A stretch of 52,012 nt of DNA, taken from contig NZ_JACJLQ010000026.1 of the NCBI RefSeq assembly GCF_016902295.1, positions 1 to 52,012 of the forward strand. The letters run 5' to 3'. Positions 18,892 through 29,400 of this stretch are shown here, one piece after another; position 1 is the first letter of the stretch; each line of letters starts with the position of its first letter. The translations under genes were made by a program, and so were the position numbers. The DNA is from Bacteroides caecigallinarum (GTDB taxonomy: Bacteria; Bacteroidota; Bacteroidia; Bacteroidales; Bacteroidaceae). The notes under the pieces are model-generated. The model saw only the letters and a list, made by a program, of their open reading frames with translations. It made no database searches and had not been told where the DNA came from.

Positions 18892-19644
18892 ATGAACAGA
18901 TATTTTATATACCTTGCATACGATGGCACAAACTATCACGGGTGGCAGATTCAGCCTAATGGAGACAGTGTTCAGGAGACACTGAACAGAGCTTTGCGTA
19001 CTTTTCTCCGTAATGAGTCTATTGAGGTAGTTGGGGCAGGTCGTACTGATGCCGGTGTTCATGCCAGGCTCATGGTGGCACATTTCGATATTGAGCGCGA
19101 ACTGGATTGTGATGCTGTTACGGACAAACTAAACCGATTGCTTCCTCAGGATATATCGGTATATTGCGTGAAACGTGTAAAAGAAGATGCTCATGCGCGT
19201 TTTGATGCAACCTACCGTACATATAAATATTATATAACAACCCGTAAAGACCCGTTTACCCGACATTATTCATGGAGATTATTCCAGAAATTGGATATTG
19301 ATAAGATGAATGAGGCTGCTGCCACACTCTTTGAATATACCGACTTCACAAGTTTCAGCAAGCTTCATACTGATGTAAAGACCAACAACTGCAAGATAAT
19401 GCATGCGGAATGGACACGGTGTGGCGAAGACGAATGTGTGTTTACCATTCAGGCAGACAGATTTTTGCGTAACATGGTGCGTGCCGTAGTCGGTACACTT
19501 GTCGAAGTGGGACGTGGCAAGCTTTCAGTTGATGGTTTCAGAAAAGTTATTGAAGATAAGAACCGTTGCAGTGCAGGTACATCTGTTCCTGGCAATGCTT
19601 TGTTTTTGACAGACATAGGTTATCCGGACGATTTGTTTCTATAG
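18892..19644 (+). CDS. truA: tRNA pseudouridine(38-40) synthase
   Basis: The 250-residue protein has the TruA signature [11 protein letters not shown] with the catalytic Asp at about residue 53, the opening [17 protein letters not shown] [15 protein letters not shown], and [24 protein letters not shown] near the end. It isomerises uridines 38-40 in the anticodon arm of many tRNAs. The length is normal. It is packed between the DUF5715 gene (7 bases) and the EamA gene (41 bases), so it is probably co-transcribed. Confidence 0.97.
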   Translation: MNRYFIYLAYDGTNYHGWQIQPNGDSVQETLNRALRTFLRNESIEVVGAGRTDAGVHARLMVAHFDIERELDCDAVTDKLNRLLPQDISVYCVKRVKEDAHARFDATYRTYKYYITTRKDPFTRHYSWRLFQKLDIDKMNEAAATLFEYTDFTSFSKLHTDVKTNNCKIMHAEWTRCGEDECVFTIQADRFLRNMVRAVVGTLVEVGRGKLSVDGFRKVIEDKNRCSAGTSVPGNALFLTDIGYPDDLFL

Positions 19645-19685
19645 AAGATTAAACTCAAAAACTCAAGAACTTAAAAACTTAATAT

Positions 19686-20591
19686 ATGTGGTTATTATTA
19701 GCATTTTGCTCGGCAGCTTTGTTGGGCTTTTATGATGTATTCAAGAAAAAATCGTTGGCAAACAATGCGGTACTTCCCGTGCTTGGACTGAACACATTGT
19801 TTTCAAGTCTTATTTTTATACCGTTTATACTGATTTCGCATTTCGGACCGGATTTACTTGACGGTTCCCTGTTTTATGTTCCTGATGCGGGATGGGAAGT
19901 TCACAAGTTCATCATACTTAAGTCGTTTATCGTGCTTGGCTCGTGGGTATTCGGTTATTTTGGAATGAAGCATTTGCCTCTTACCATAGTGGGACCAATC
20001 AATGCCACACGTCCGGTGATGACACTTGTAGGAGCACTTCTTATATTTGGCGAACGACTGAATGTTTATCAGTGGATTGGAGTTCTTCTTGCTATAATTT
20101 CATTTTTCTTGCTTAGCCGTTCAGGGAAAAAGGAAGGTATAGATTTCAAGCATGACCGTTGGGTATGGTTTGTTGTGCTTGCGGCTGTTCTTGGAGCAAT
20201 AAGTGGTTTGTATGACAAGTATCTCATGGGCCAGTTCAACAATATGGTTGTACAGGCATGGTATAATATCTACCAGTTATTCCTCATGGGAGGTGTAATA
20301 CTTTTCCTTTGGTGGCCAAGGCGAAAGCATGGTACTCCCTTCCGATGGGACTGGTGCATAATTCTGATTTCAATATTCCTTTCTGCAGCCGATTTCGTAT
20401 ATTTCTACGCATTGTCTATGGAAGATTCCATGATTTCCATTGTTTCTATGGTTAGACGAAGCAGCGTTGTAGTTTCGTTCCTGTTTGGCGCAATGGTGTT
20501 CCGCGAAAAGAATTTGAAGAGTAAAGCCGTAGATTTGCTTCTGGTATTGATAAGTATGCTGTTCCTGTATCTGGGAAATGTGTTGGGATAG
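19686..20591 (+). CDS. EamA/DMT family transporter
   Basis: The 301-residue protein has ten predicted membrane helices in two similar halves, the EamA layout. The ends of the halves read VGPINATRPVMTLVGALLIFGERLNVYQWIGVLLAIISFFLLSR and VSMVRRSSVVVSFLFGAMVFREKNLKSKAVDLLLVLISMLFLYLG, both with the conserved Pro/Arg...GE/RE pattern of drug/metabolite transporters. The substrate is unknown. The leader (19649-19684) again consists of AAACTCA/AACTTAA units. It ends at a strong hairpin facing the convergent TPR gene. Confidence 0.9.
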   Translation: MWLLLAFCSAALLGFYDVFKKKSLANNAVLPVLGLNTLFSSLIFIPFILISHFGPDLLDGSLFYVPDAGWEVHKFIILKSFIVLGSWVFGYFGMKHLPLTIVGPINATRPVMTLVGALLIFGERLNVYQWIGVLLAIISFFLLSRSGKKEGIDFKHDRWVWFVVLAAVLGAISGLYDKYLMGQFNNMVVQAWYNIYQLFLMGGVILFLWWPRRKHGTPFRWDWCIILISIFLSAADFVYFYALSMEDSMISIVSMVRRSSVVVSFLFGAMVFREKNLKSKAVDLLLVLISMLFLYLGNVLG

Positions 20592-20622
20592 TAATTAGAT
20601 TTTGAAATATGGAAAATGTTTG

Positions 20623-20664
20623 GCGCCTGTTTAAATGGTATTTAAATACTGTTTAAACAGGCGC
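20623..20664. terminator. Bidirectional 11-base-periodic TTTAAA hairpin terminator
   Basis: GCGCCTGTTTAAA and TTTAAACAGGCGC form a perfect 13-base stem, and the interior holds a second palindrome GTATTTAAATAC. TTTAAA starts at 20630, 20641 and 20652, exactly 11 bases apart. It lies between two convergent genes. Confidence 0.75.
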
Positions 20665-20675
20665 TAAATTTGTAT

Positions 20676-22853
20676 TTATGATATTGTCATATCCGGAATC
20701 ATATTGAGCAGAACTTCATCTACCCCCTTATTCTTTAGAGTTTTTATATCAGACGAGAATATCTCGTAGAAAGAAGTTTTCTTGTCTTGCAGCTCAATTG
20801 CTTTTTTATAGAATGAAATAGCGCTTTTTATATCGTTGTTCACCAGATATACATGCCCTGTATTCATCCAGTCTTCTGCAATTGCGTCATTCTTATCTAA
20901 TATTTTGTTGTACATCTCAATTGCTTTATCATATCTGTCCATCATGAAATAACACCATGCGATTGCCCTTTGTGCCGATGTCTTTCCTTTTGTCATGTAT
21001 TCCACCTTGAACATATATCTCAGGGCTTCATCGTATATACCTTCTGTTATGAGGGCTTGCCCAATTTGTGTGCAAATGTTCAAGTCATCCGGATTGATTT
21101 GTTCGGCTTCTTTCAGATATTCATAAGCAAGGTCATAGCGGTTTTTCTTTTTATAACAGAGCGCTATATTTTTCAGAGTCCATGTGTCGCCAGGAGATAG
21201 AATGTCTGCTTTTTTTAGTGAATCCAGAGCTTTGTCGTAATCTTTGTTCAGAACATGTACATATCCAATTTTCTGGAAAGCCTCGTAGTCGTCAGGGTTA
21301 TCATCAATGATATCCATATATGAGAACATTGCGTCATTGACGTGTCCTTTAGCGAAAAGATAGTCAGCCAATTGTTTCAGTTTTCCGCTGTCCTGTATCA
21401 TATTTCGTATGATTGTACTTTGCCACAAAGCTATTCCTTGACTGAATATATCTATTTTGTCATAATAATTGTTTCTCCATAACTTACAGAAACGGTATAA
21501 GTCCTGTATGAAATGTCTGCTTTCGGTCTGCCGTTTTTTCTTTTCACTGTTTGTTCCTTCTGATTCTTCGTTCATTTTGTTTTGAGCTGTCAGCCCTGAA
21601 TTCATGGCATCTAATGGTAGATTAGGCATGGATTTGAATGTCAGACATAGAGAGAATCTGTCGGAATTGCACATGTCGGTTGCTTTCTGCAGAGTTTCAA
21701 TGAAAGGCGCATAGTTATTCTTTTTGTCTGTCATCATTTCGTATATGTCAGGTACCTCAGAACTGAATATATAGAACCAGTGCGACGGCTCATAGAAGAA
21801 CGGATAGTTTTTCAGATTTGAAAAAGTACACATGTTTGTGTCTGCTCCTTCCTGTCGTAGCATGTCAAGTTCTTTAATCTGATCCTTGATTTTTTCTATG
21901 CTTTCCCTCCATTCCGGATTTCCTTCTATTAGTTCTTCGATATTTATATCAGACATTTCATTAATAGGCGATGTTAACTCTGTCGATTGCATTATCGAAG
22001 GTATTATCTCGTCTCTCATTTTCTTGTCGATATTTTCAGTTTCAAGCGATAAAATCACTTGTATAATTACTGTATATAAATCATCCAGAAAATAAGGATT
22101 TTCTTTCAACAGATTAATCTCATCTGTAAGGTTCGGATATGCGAATTTAATCATTTCGTCCTGTAAGTATATAGCTATCAGGATTCCGACCAAAGCACGT
22201 TGTGTAACAACGCAGCTTTTGCCTTTCAGATATGTGTGTAAAAGCAAACGGAATTTATAGACGTCGAGTATGTGTATGAGGCTCAAACACAATGCTGATG
22301 TAAACAAAGCCTTTTCATTGTCGGATATTTTATCCGATTCTATTATTGATAATGCTCCGGTATAGTCTTCCTCGTTCCATATAACAGGTGTCCATGTCTT
22401 GTTGAACAACTCCTCAAGAATAAATTGGAGTCTTTTGTTCTGACTCTCAATCAATTCTGTCCTGTGTGGCTCGTCATACATGTCGGAAATATTGAGTTCT
22501 TTATGTAACTCTTCAATTTTTGTACATATCTCATAGTATCCCGACTGCTGGCTGTTTCTTGTGTTTCTATATGTTTGCGAAACGTATGAGTTACCATTTT
22601 CCAACAACAGCTGTATTTTAATCTTTTCGTTAAGAACGAACGCTTTTTTTAGTAAGTTGTTGTACATTTCGTTTCTTTCAGGATCGTTCATACCTTGAGT
22701 CGCATATTGCATCATGAAACCGTATGTGGTTTTCAGACTTTCAATATCCGATTTCATTTGCCAGTTGTCTGTGGGAGAAGCATATTCGGAAAGTTTTTCC
22801 AGAGCTTCTTTTAATTTGTGTGTATGAAGCAATTCTTTTATCTCTTTATACAT
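20676..22853 (-). CDS. Large tetratricopeptide-repeat protein of unknown function
   Basis: This 725-residue protein lacks a signal peptide and membrane segments. Residues from about 455 to 700 contain at least six TPRs (for example AMFSYMDIIDDNPDDYEAFQKIGYVHVLN, DLAYEYLKEAEQINPDDLNICTQIGQALI, AISFYKKAIELQD), so it is a protein-binding scaffold. The first 450 residues are helical, charged and not recognised; they may hold degenerate repeats of the same kind. It stands alone, divergent from mfd. Nothing in the context tells its role. Confidence 0.8.
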   Translation of the reverse strand: MYKEIKELLHTHKLKEALEKLSEYASPTDNWQMKSDIESLKTTYGFMMQYATQGMNDPERNEMYNNLLKKAFVLNEKIKIQLLLENGNSYVSQTYRNTRNSQQSGYYEICTKIEELHKELNISDMYDEPHRTELIESQNKRLQFILEELFNKTWTPVIWNEEDYTGALSIIESDKISDNEKALFTSALCLSLIHILDVYKFRLLLHTYLKGKSCVVTQRALVGILIAIYLQDEMIKFAYPNLTDEINLLKENPYFLDDLYTVIIQVILSLETENIDKKMRDEIIPSIMQSTELTSPINEMSDINIEELIEGNPEWRESIEKIKDQIKELDMLRQEGADTNMCTFSNLKNYPFFYEPSHWFYIFSSEVPDIYEMMTDKKNNYAPFIETLQKATDMCNSDRFSLCLTFKSMPNLPLDAMNSGLTAQNKMNEESEGTNSEKKKRQTESRHFIQDLYRFCKLWRNNYYDKIDIFSQGIALWQSTIIRNMIQDSGKLKQLADYLFAKGHVNDAMFSYMDIIDDNPDDYEAFQKIGYVHVLNKDYDKALDSLKKADILSPGDTWTLKNIALCYKKKNRYDLAYEYLKEAEQINPDDLNICTQIGQALITEGIYDEALRYMFKVEYMTKGKTSAQRAIAWCYFMMDRYDKAIEMYNKILDKNDAIAEDWMNTGHVYLVNNDIKSAISFYKKAIELQDKKTSFYEIFSSDIKTLKNKGVDEVLLNMIPDMTIS

Positions 22854-22880
22854 ATTATTTCAATCTTAATACTATTGCTG

Positions 22881-22888
22881 CAAAAATA
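22881..22888 (-). promoter_or_regulatory. -7 element of the TPR gene
   Basis: The minus strand reads TATTTTTG, 27 bases before the start codon. Confidence 0.45.
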
Positions 22889-22900
22889 ATAACTTTTTTG

Positions 22901-22908
22901 TAATTTTG
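22901..22908 (+). promoter_or_regulatory. -7 element of mfd
   Basis: TAATTTTG, back to back with the TPR gene promoter. The leader that follows (22957-22995) is made of AAACTCA/AAACTTA-like units. Confidence 0.45.
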
Positions 22909-22995
22909 CACGAACTATTTTATATGAGTTATTTAGTTTTTAGTTAGTTGATGTTAGCTTAAAAACTCATGAACTCAAAAACTTATAAACTTAAA

Positions 22996-25900
22996 ATGAC
23001 TATTTCAGAATTGCAAAACGTGTATGCTGCTCATCCCAATACAAGATGTTTGGAATTGATTCTTAAAGATAGCGGCATAAAGACTATTTATTTAGGCGGT
23101 GTACATGCTTCGTGTGTATCGTTTTTCTTTTCGGCATTCATAAAGAAAACTCCATCTGTATATTTGTTTGTACTTAACGACAGTGAGGAGGCAGGATATT
23201 TCTATCACGATATGGTTCAGGCCAATGGTGATACGGATATTCTGTTTTTCCCTTCCTCGTACAGACGTGCCATCAAGTACGGACAGAAGGATGCGGCAAA
23301 CGAAATTCTGCGTACAGAGGTACTCAGCAGACTTGAAAAGAAGGATAATGTGGCTGTGGTGACATATCCTGAAGCTTTGGCGGAAAAGGTGGTGTCGAAA
23401 AACATACTTTCGGACAAGACTATATCACTGAAAGTGGGACAGAATATTGAGACTGACGCAATAGCCGCACAATTGGTTTCGCTTGGTTTCGACCATGTGG
23501 ACTATGTTTACGAACCGGGGCAGTTTGCCATTCGTGGAAGTATTCTCGATGTGTTTTCGTTTGCGTCGGAATATCCTTTCCGTATAGACTTTTTCGGTGA
23601 CGAAATAGACAGTATGCGAACATTCGAAGTTGAAACGCAATTGTCGAAGGAGAAAAAGACAGCTTTGAATATAGTTCCCGAACTCACGGGAGTGACAGCC
23701 GGTTCTGTTACATTCCTCGATTTCCTTCCTTCGGACGCACTTTTGTGTGTGAAAGACCTGCTGTGGGTAAGGGAACGGATACAGAGCATCCATGACGAGG
23801 TGCTCTCACCTCAGGCTGTTACTGCCATAGAGGGGGAAGAAAATGTACTTCCTGATATTCAGAAAACAATAATTACCGGTACTGATTTTACAGATAAGGC
23901 TTTAAATTTCAGAAGAATTGATTTTGGCTCAAAACCAATCGGAACACCTCAGTCGAAGCTTAATTTCGAGACTTCTGTGCAGCCTATTTTTCATAAGAAT
24001 TTTGATTTGGTATCGTCGTCACTCAAAGATTTCATACAAAGAGGATATAAGATTTTTATATGTTCCGACAGTTCTAAACAGACTGACCGACTGAAGGATA
24101 TTTTCGCCGAAAGGGAAGACGATATAAAGTTTGAACCTGTTGACCGTACTTTGCATGAAGGTTTTATCGACCATACAATGCATCTTTGTATATTTACCGA
24201 CCATCAGATATTTGACCGTTTCCACAAATACAATCTCCGCAGCGACAAGGCACGCAGCGGAAAAGTTGCGCTTTCGCTTAAGGAACTTAATCAGTTTGAA
24301 CCTGGAGACTATGTAGTTCATATAGACCATGGTATAGGTCGTTTTGCCGGACTGGTACGCATACCTAACGGGAATACCACTCAGGAAGTAATCAAACTGA
24401 TTTATCAGAATGACGATGTGGTGTTCGTGTCAATCCATTCGCTTCATAAGATTTCCAAATATAAGGGCAAGGAAGGCGAACCGCCAAGAATCAGCAAATT
24501 GGGAACAGGCGCGTGGGAGAAAATAAAGGAGCGCACCAAGACCAAGATAAAGGATATAGCGCGCGACCTTATAAAGCTTTATTCGCAGCGCAAACAGGAG
24601 AAAGGTTTCAAATATAGTCCTGACAGTTTTCTCCAGCATGAACTTGAGGCATCGTTCCTTTATGAAGATACTCCGGACCAGTCGAAAGCCACTCAGGAGG
24701 TGAAGGCCGACATGGAGAGCGACCGTCCTATGGACCGCTTGGTTTGTGGTGACGTGGGTTTCGGTAAAACTGAAGTTGCCGTAAGAGCTGCATTCAAGGC
24801 TGTGGCCGACAATAAGCAGGTGGCAGTACTTGTCCCAACAACAGTTCTTGCATACCAGCATTTCCAGACTTTCAAAAAACGACTTGAGGGATTGCCTTGC
24901 AAGGTGGAATATCTTAGTCGTGCACGTACGGCCAAGGATACCAGTAGAATTTTGAAAGAGCTTGCCGACGGTCAGATAAATATCCTTATAGGAACTCACA
25001 AGATAATAGGCAAGAGTGTCAAGTTCAAGGATTTGGGCTTGCTTATCATAGACGAGGAACAGAAGTTCGGGGTAAGTGTGAAAGAAAAACTCCGTCAGAT
25101 AAAGGTGAATGTTGATACACTTACTATGACGGCCACACCTATTCCGCGAACACTTCAGTTCTCGCTTATGGGCGCAAGAGACCTTTCCGTTATACAGACA
25201 CCGCCGCCAAACAGATATCCTATACAGACCGAGGTACATACTTTCAACGAGGAGATAATAACTGAGGCTATAAATTTCGAGATGAGCCGTAACGGTCAGG
25301 TGTTCTTTGTGAACAATCGCATACAGAACCTTGTTGAGCTGAAGGCTCTGATAGAAAGAAACATACCGGATTGCCGTGTATGTATAGGTCACGGGCAGAT
25401 GCAGCCGGAGGAACTTGAAAAGATTATCTTCGATTTTGTAAATTATGATTACGATGTACTTCTGGCAACAACCATAATCGAAAGTGGTATAGACATTCCG
25501 AATGCCAATACCATAATAATAAACCAGGCGCAGAATTTTGGTTTGAGCGACCTGCATCAGATGCGCGGACGTGTTGGACGAGGAAACAAGAAAGCCTTCT
25601 GCTATCTGCTTGCACCTCCATTGAGTTCGCTCACGCCTGAGGCGCGCCGTCGTTTGCAGGCTATTGAGAATTTCAGCGATTTGGGTAGTGGTATCCATAT
25701 AGCCATGCAGGATCTTGATATCCGTGGTGCAGGAAATATGCTTGGAGCCGAACAGAGCGGATTTATTGCAGACCTTGGTTATGAGACTTATCAGAAGATT
25801 TTGGCAGAAGCTGTTACCGAACTTAAAAACGATGAGTTCTCCGAACTTTATGCCGATGAGGTGAAAGCAGGTGAGGAAGTTTTGAGCGGTGAAGGATTTG

Positions 25901-26364
25901 TTGATGAATGTACAGTAGAAAGCGACCTTGAACTGTTGTTCCCTAATGAATATATCCCAAGCAGCAGCGAAAGGATGTTGCTCTACCGTGAGCTTGACAA
26001 GCTGGAACTCGACAAGGATGTAGAAGATTTCAAAGCGCGTCTGATAGACCGTTTCGGAGCAATTCCGCCTGAAGGGGAAGAGCTGATACGGATAGTTCCG
26101 TTGAGGCGCATTGCCAAGCGTCTTGGTATAGAGAAGATATTCCTGAAATCAGGACGTATGACACTCTTCTTTGTAAGCAATCCTGACAGTCCGTATTATC
26201 AGAGTGAGGCTTTCGGCAAGATGATAGGCTATATGTCGCGCTATCCGCGTCAATGTAATCTCAGGGAACAGAACGGAAAACGCAGCATGATTATCAAGGA
26301 TATAAAAGATGTTCAGTCGGCTGTAAGGGAATTGCAGGAGATAACGAGCATACAGGCCGGATAA
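22996..26364 (+). CDS. mfd: Transcription-repair coupling factor
   Basis: From ATG 22996 the product is 1122 residues, the normal length of Mfd, the SF2 translocase that pushes stalled RNA polymerase off damaged DNA and recruits UvrA. Domains in order: UvrB-like N-terminal modules (about 1-330), RNA polymerase-interacting domain (LNQFEPGDYVVHIDHGIGRFAGL, about 435-500), RecG-like translocase with Walker A GDVGFGKTEVA (about 585) and DEEQKFGV (about 685), motif TMTATPIPRTLQFSLMGARDLSVI, motif VI LHQMRGRVGRGNKKAFCYLL, and the C-terminal TRCF domain. An ATG nine codons upstream lies within the repeated leader sequence and is less likely. Confidence 0.97.
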   Translation: MTISELQNVYAAHPNTRCLELILKDSGIKTIYLGGVHASCVSFFFSAFIKKTPSVYLFVLNDSEEAGYFYHDMVQANGDTDILFFPSSYRRAIKYGQKDAANEILRTEVLSRLEKKDNVAVVTYPEALAEKVVSKNILSDKTISLKVGQNIETDAIAAQLVSLGFDHVDYVYEPGQFAIRGSILDVFSFASEYPFRIDFFGDEIDSMRTFEVETQLSKEKKTALNIVPELTGVTAGSVTFLDFLPSDALLCVKDLLWVRERIQSIHDEVLSPQAVTAIEGEENVLPDIQKTIITGTDFTDKALNFRRIDFGSKPIGTPQSKLNFETSVQPIFHKNFDLVSSSLKDFIQRGYKIFICSDSSKQTDRLKDIFAEREDDIKFEPVDRTLHEGFIDHTMHLCIFTDHQIFDRFHKYNLRSDKARSGKVALSLKELNQFEPGDYVVHIDHGIGRFAGLVRIPNGNTTQEVIKLIYQNDDVVFVSIHSLHKISKYKGKEGEPPRISKLGTGAWEKIKERTKTKIKDIARDLIKLYSQRKQEKGFKYSPDSFLQHELEASFLYEDTPDQSKATQEVKADMESDRPMDRLVCGDVGFGKTEVAVRAAFKAVADNKQVAVLVPTTVLAYQHFQTFKKRLEGLPCKVEYLSRARTAKDTSRILKELADGQINILIGTHKIIGKSVKFKDLGLLIIDEEQKFGVSVKEKLRQIKVNVDTLTMTATPIPRTLQFSLMGARDLSVIQTPPPNRYPIQTEVHTFNEEIITEAINFEMSRNGQVFFVNNRIQNLVELKALIERNIPDCRVCIGHGQMQPEELEKIIFDFVNYDYDVLLATTIIESGIDIPNANTIIINQAQNFGLSDLHQMRGRVGRGNKKAFCYLLAPPLSSLTPEARRRLQAIENFSDLGSGIHIAMQDLDIRGAGNMLGAEQSGFIADLGYETYQKILAEAVTELKNDEFSELYADEVKAGEEVLSGEGFVDECTVESDLELLFPNEYIPSSSERMLLYRELDKLELDKDVEDFKARLIDRFGAIPPEGEELIRIVPLRRIAKRLGIEKIFLKSGRMTLFFVSNPDSPYYQSEAFGKMIGYMSRYPRQCNLREQNGKRSMIIKDIKDVQSAVRELQEITSIQAG

Positions 26365-26448
26365 GATAATTAGACAATGGAAATTTATAAGGATTGAAAA
26401 TCTTTGTTGAAACTAAATAATATAGAACTGAAATATAATATTTGAATA

Positions 26449-29400
26449 ATGAGAAAGAATATTCTAATGCTGATACTTGGTGCGGGAGCTTTGACAGCTC
26501 AGGCTGCAAGTATTAATCCTCTATGGATGCGTGATGTACGCATATCACCCGATGGTAAGTCAGTGGTTTTCTGCTATAAGGGAGATATGTATAAGGTTAG
26601 TTCCGATGGTGGACAGGCTGTTCAGCTTACCACCCAGGAGTCGTATGAATCAGACCCGGTATGGTCGCCCGACGGTAAGCAAATAGCTTTTGCAAGCGAC
26701 CGTTATGGTAATCAGGATGTGTTCATTATGTCGGCTGATGGTGGTCCGGCACGCAGACTTACCCTTAATTCTGCGTCAGAGATACCTACAGCTTTCAGTC
26801 CCGATGGCAAGTTCGTTTATTTTTCTGCCTCTATTCAGGACCCTGCACAGAGTGCTCTTTTCCCTACTTTGGCTATGACAGAACTTTATAAAGTTCCAGC
26901 AGAAGGAGGAAAAACTTTACAGGTTCTTGCCACTCCTGCCGAAATGGTTGAGTTTAATAATGAAGGCGATTTGTTCCTTTATCAGGACTGTAAGGGGTAT
27001 GAAGATGAGTGGAGAAAGCATCATACTTCTTCCGTAACACGTGATGTCTGGTTATATGATACAAAAAGCGGAAAGCATACCAATCTTACAGAGCGTGCAG
27101 GTGAAGACAGAAATCCTGTATTCTCGGATGATGAGAAGACCGTATTTTTCCTCAGTGAAAGAAACGGAGGAACTTTTAATGTCTATTCTTTCCCACTGTC
27201 GGCCCCAAAGAATGTTAGTCAGATTTCCGATTTTAAGGTTCATCCCGTTAGATTCCTTTCGGTTGGTGACGGAAATAAATTGTGCTACTCTTATAATGGT
27301 GAGATTTATACTCAGAACCTTGGAGAAAAGCCTAAAAAACTGAATGTTACTCTTGTGAGGGATGATGAGGATATGCCTGAAAATATGAGCTTCACACGTG
27401 GTGCAAGTGAGGCGGTAGTATCTCCAGACGGTAAACAGGTGGCATTTATTGTGCGTGGCGAGGTTTTTGTGACTTCTGTAGAATACAATACCACCAAGCA
27501 GATAACTAATACTCCGGAAGCGGAGAAAGGTGTTTCTTTCGGAGCAGACAACCGTACCTTGGTTTATGCAAGCGAAAGAGGTGGCAACTGGGGACTATAT
27601 CTGGCTAAGATAGCCCGTAAAGATGACCCTAATTTCCCTAACGCTACACTTATAGAGGAAGAAGCTTTGCTGCCTTCAACATCTGTGGAACGTGGATATC
27701 CTAAGTTCTCTCCAGACGGTAAGGAAGTGGCTTTCATTGAAGACAGGAACAAACTTATGGTGGTGAACCTCGAATCGAAGAAAGTAAGACAGATTACCGA
27801 TGGTTCTACATGGTATAATACTTACGGAGGATTTGAGTATTCATGGAGTCCTGACGGAAAGTGGTTCACTCTTGAATTTATAGGTCACAAACACGATCCT
27901 TACACTGATATAGGTATTGTTAAGGCCGACGGAAAAGGAGATATTGTGAATATTACTGGAAGCGGTTACACAAGCGGTTCTCCTCGCTGGGTTATGGATG
28001 GTAATGCTCTTCTTTTCACTACCGAAAGATACGGTATGCGCAATCATGCTTCATGGGGCTCGCTGGATGATGTGATGATAGTTTTCATGAATCAGGACTC
28101 ATACGATAAATTCTGTCTTAGCAAGGAGGATTATGAAATAGAGAAGGCTCTGAAGGAAGAACAGGAGAAGGCTTCCAAGAAGGAAAATAACTCTAAGGGC
28201 GACAAGAGTTCAAAGAAAGACGATAAAAAATCAAAGAAGGGTGATGATGCCGACAAGAAGGACGAAGAATCAGTAAAACCTGTTGAAGTTGAAATAGAAG
28301 GCATAGAAGACCGCATTGTCCGTCTTACTCCTAACTCATCAAGCATAGCTTCCGCTATTATTTCAGAGGATGGAGAGAAGCTTTACTATCTGTCTTCATT
28401 CGAGGGTGGATATGATATGTGGAAGTTGGACCTGAGAAAAAAAGAGACTAAGCTCCTTCATAAGATGGATGCCGGATGGGGAGATATGCAGACCGATAAG
28501 GAAGGTAAGGCTGTGTTTATTCTTGGCGGAAGCAATATGCAGAAAATGGATGCTTCGTCCGAGTCTCTGAAGCCTATAACATATAAGGCTGAAATGAAAA
28601 TGGATCTTGCCGCAGAACGTGAGTATATGTTCAATCATGTATATAAACAGGAGAAGAAACGTTTCTATGAGGTTAATATGCATGGAGTGGACTGGGAAGG
28701 ACTTACCGAGGCTTATCGCCGTTTCTTGCCTCATATCTCAAATAATTATGACTTTGCCGAGATGCTCAGTGAGTGGCTTGGCGAGCTTAATGTTTCGCAT
28801 ACCGGTGCAAGCTACCGTCCGTCTTCAAAGACTGAGGCTACAGCAAATCTAGGATTACTGTACGACTGGGAATACTCCGGTAAGGGACTTCGTATTTCTG
28901 AAGTTGTGGCCAAAGGTCCGTTCGACAGAAAGAATTCCAAAGTTGAGGCCGGAAATATAATCGAAAAGATTGACGGCAGTGTTATAGATAAGGATACAGA
29001 CTATACTACTCTGCTTAACGGAAAGGCTGGAAAGAAGGTGCTTGTATCTGTTTATAATCCAGAATCCGGTAAAAGATGGGATGAAGTGGTTAAGCCGGTT
29101 ACAAGTGCTGCCATGAGTTCACTTCTGTATAAACGTTGGGTTAAGCAGCGCGCCGACGAGGTAGAGAAACTTTCCGGTGGACGTTTGGGATATGTTCATA
29201 TCCAGTCTATGGACGACGGAAGTTTCCGTACAGTATATTCCGATATCTTAGGTAAGTACAATAATTGTGAAGGAATTGTCATCGATACACGCTTCAATGG
29301 TGGAGGCCGCCTGCATGAGGATATCGAGGTGCTGTTTAGTGGCAAGAAATACTTCACACAGGTGATAAGAGGACGTGAAGCCTGTGATATGCCAAGCCGC

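Noticed and set aside
22969..22995. Earlier ATG for mfd
   Set aside because: The nine codons fall in the AAACTCA/AAACTTA leader repeat that precedes other genes as non-coding sequence; family members start like the second ATG.
24430..25698. 422-codon open frame antisense to mfd
   Set aside because: It lies wholly within mfd on the other strand, has no family resemblance and follows from codon bias; likewise the 264-codon frame at 6135-6929.
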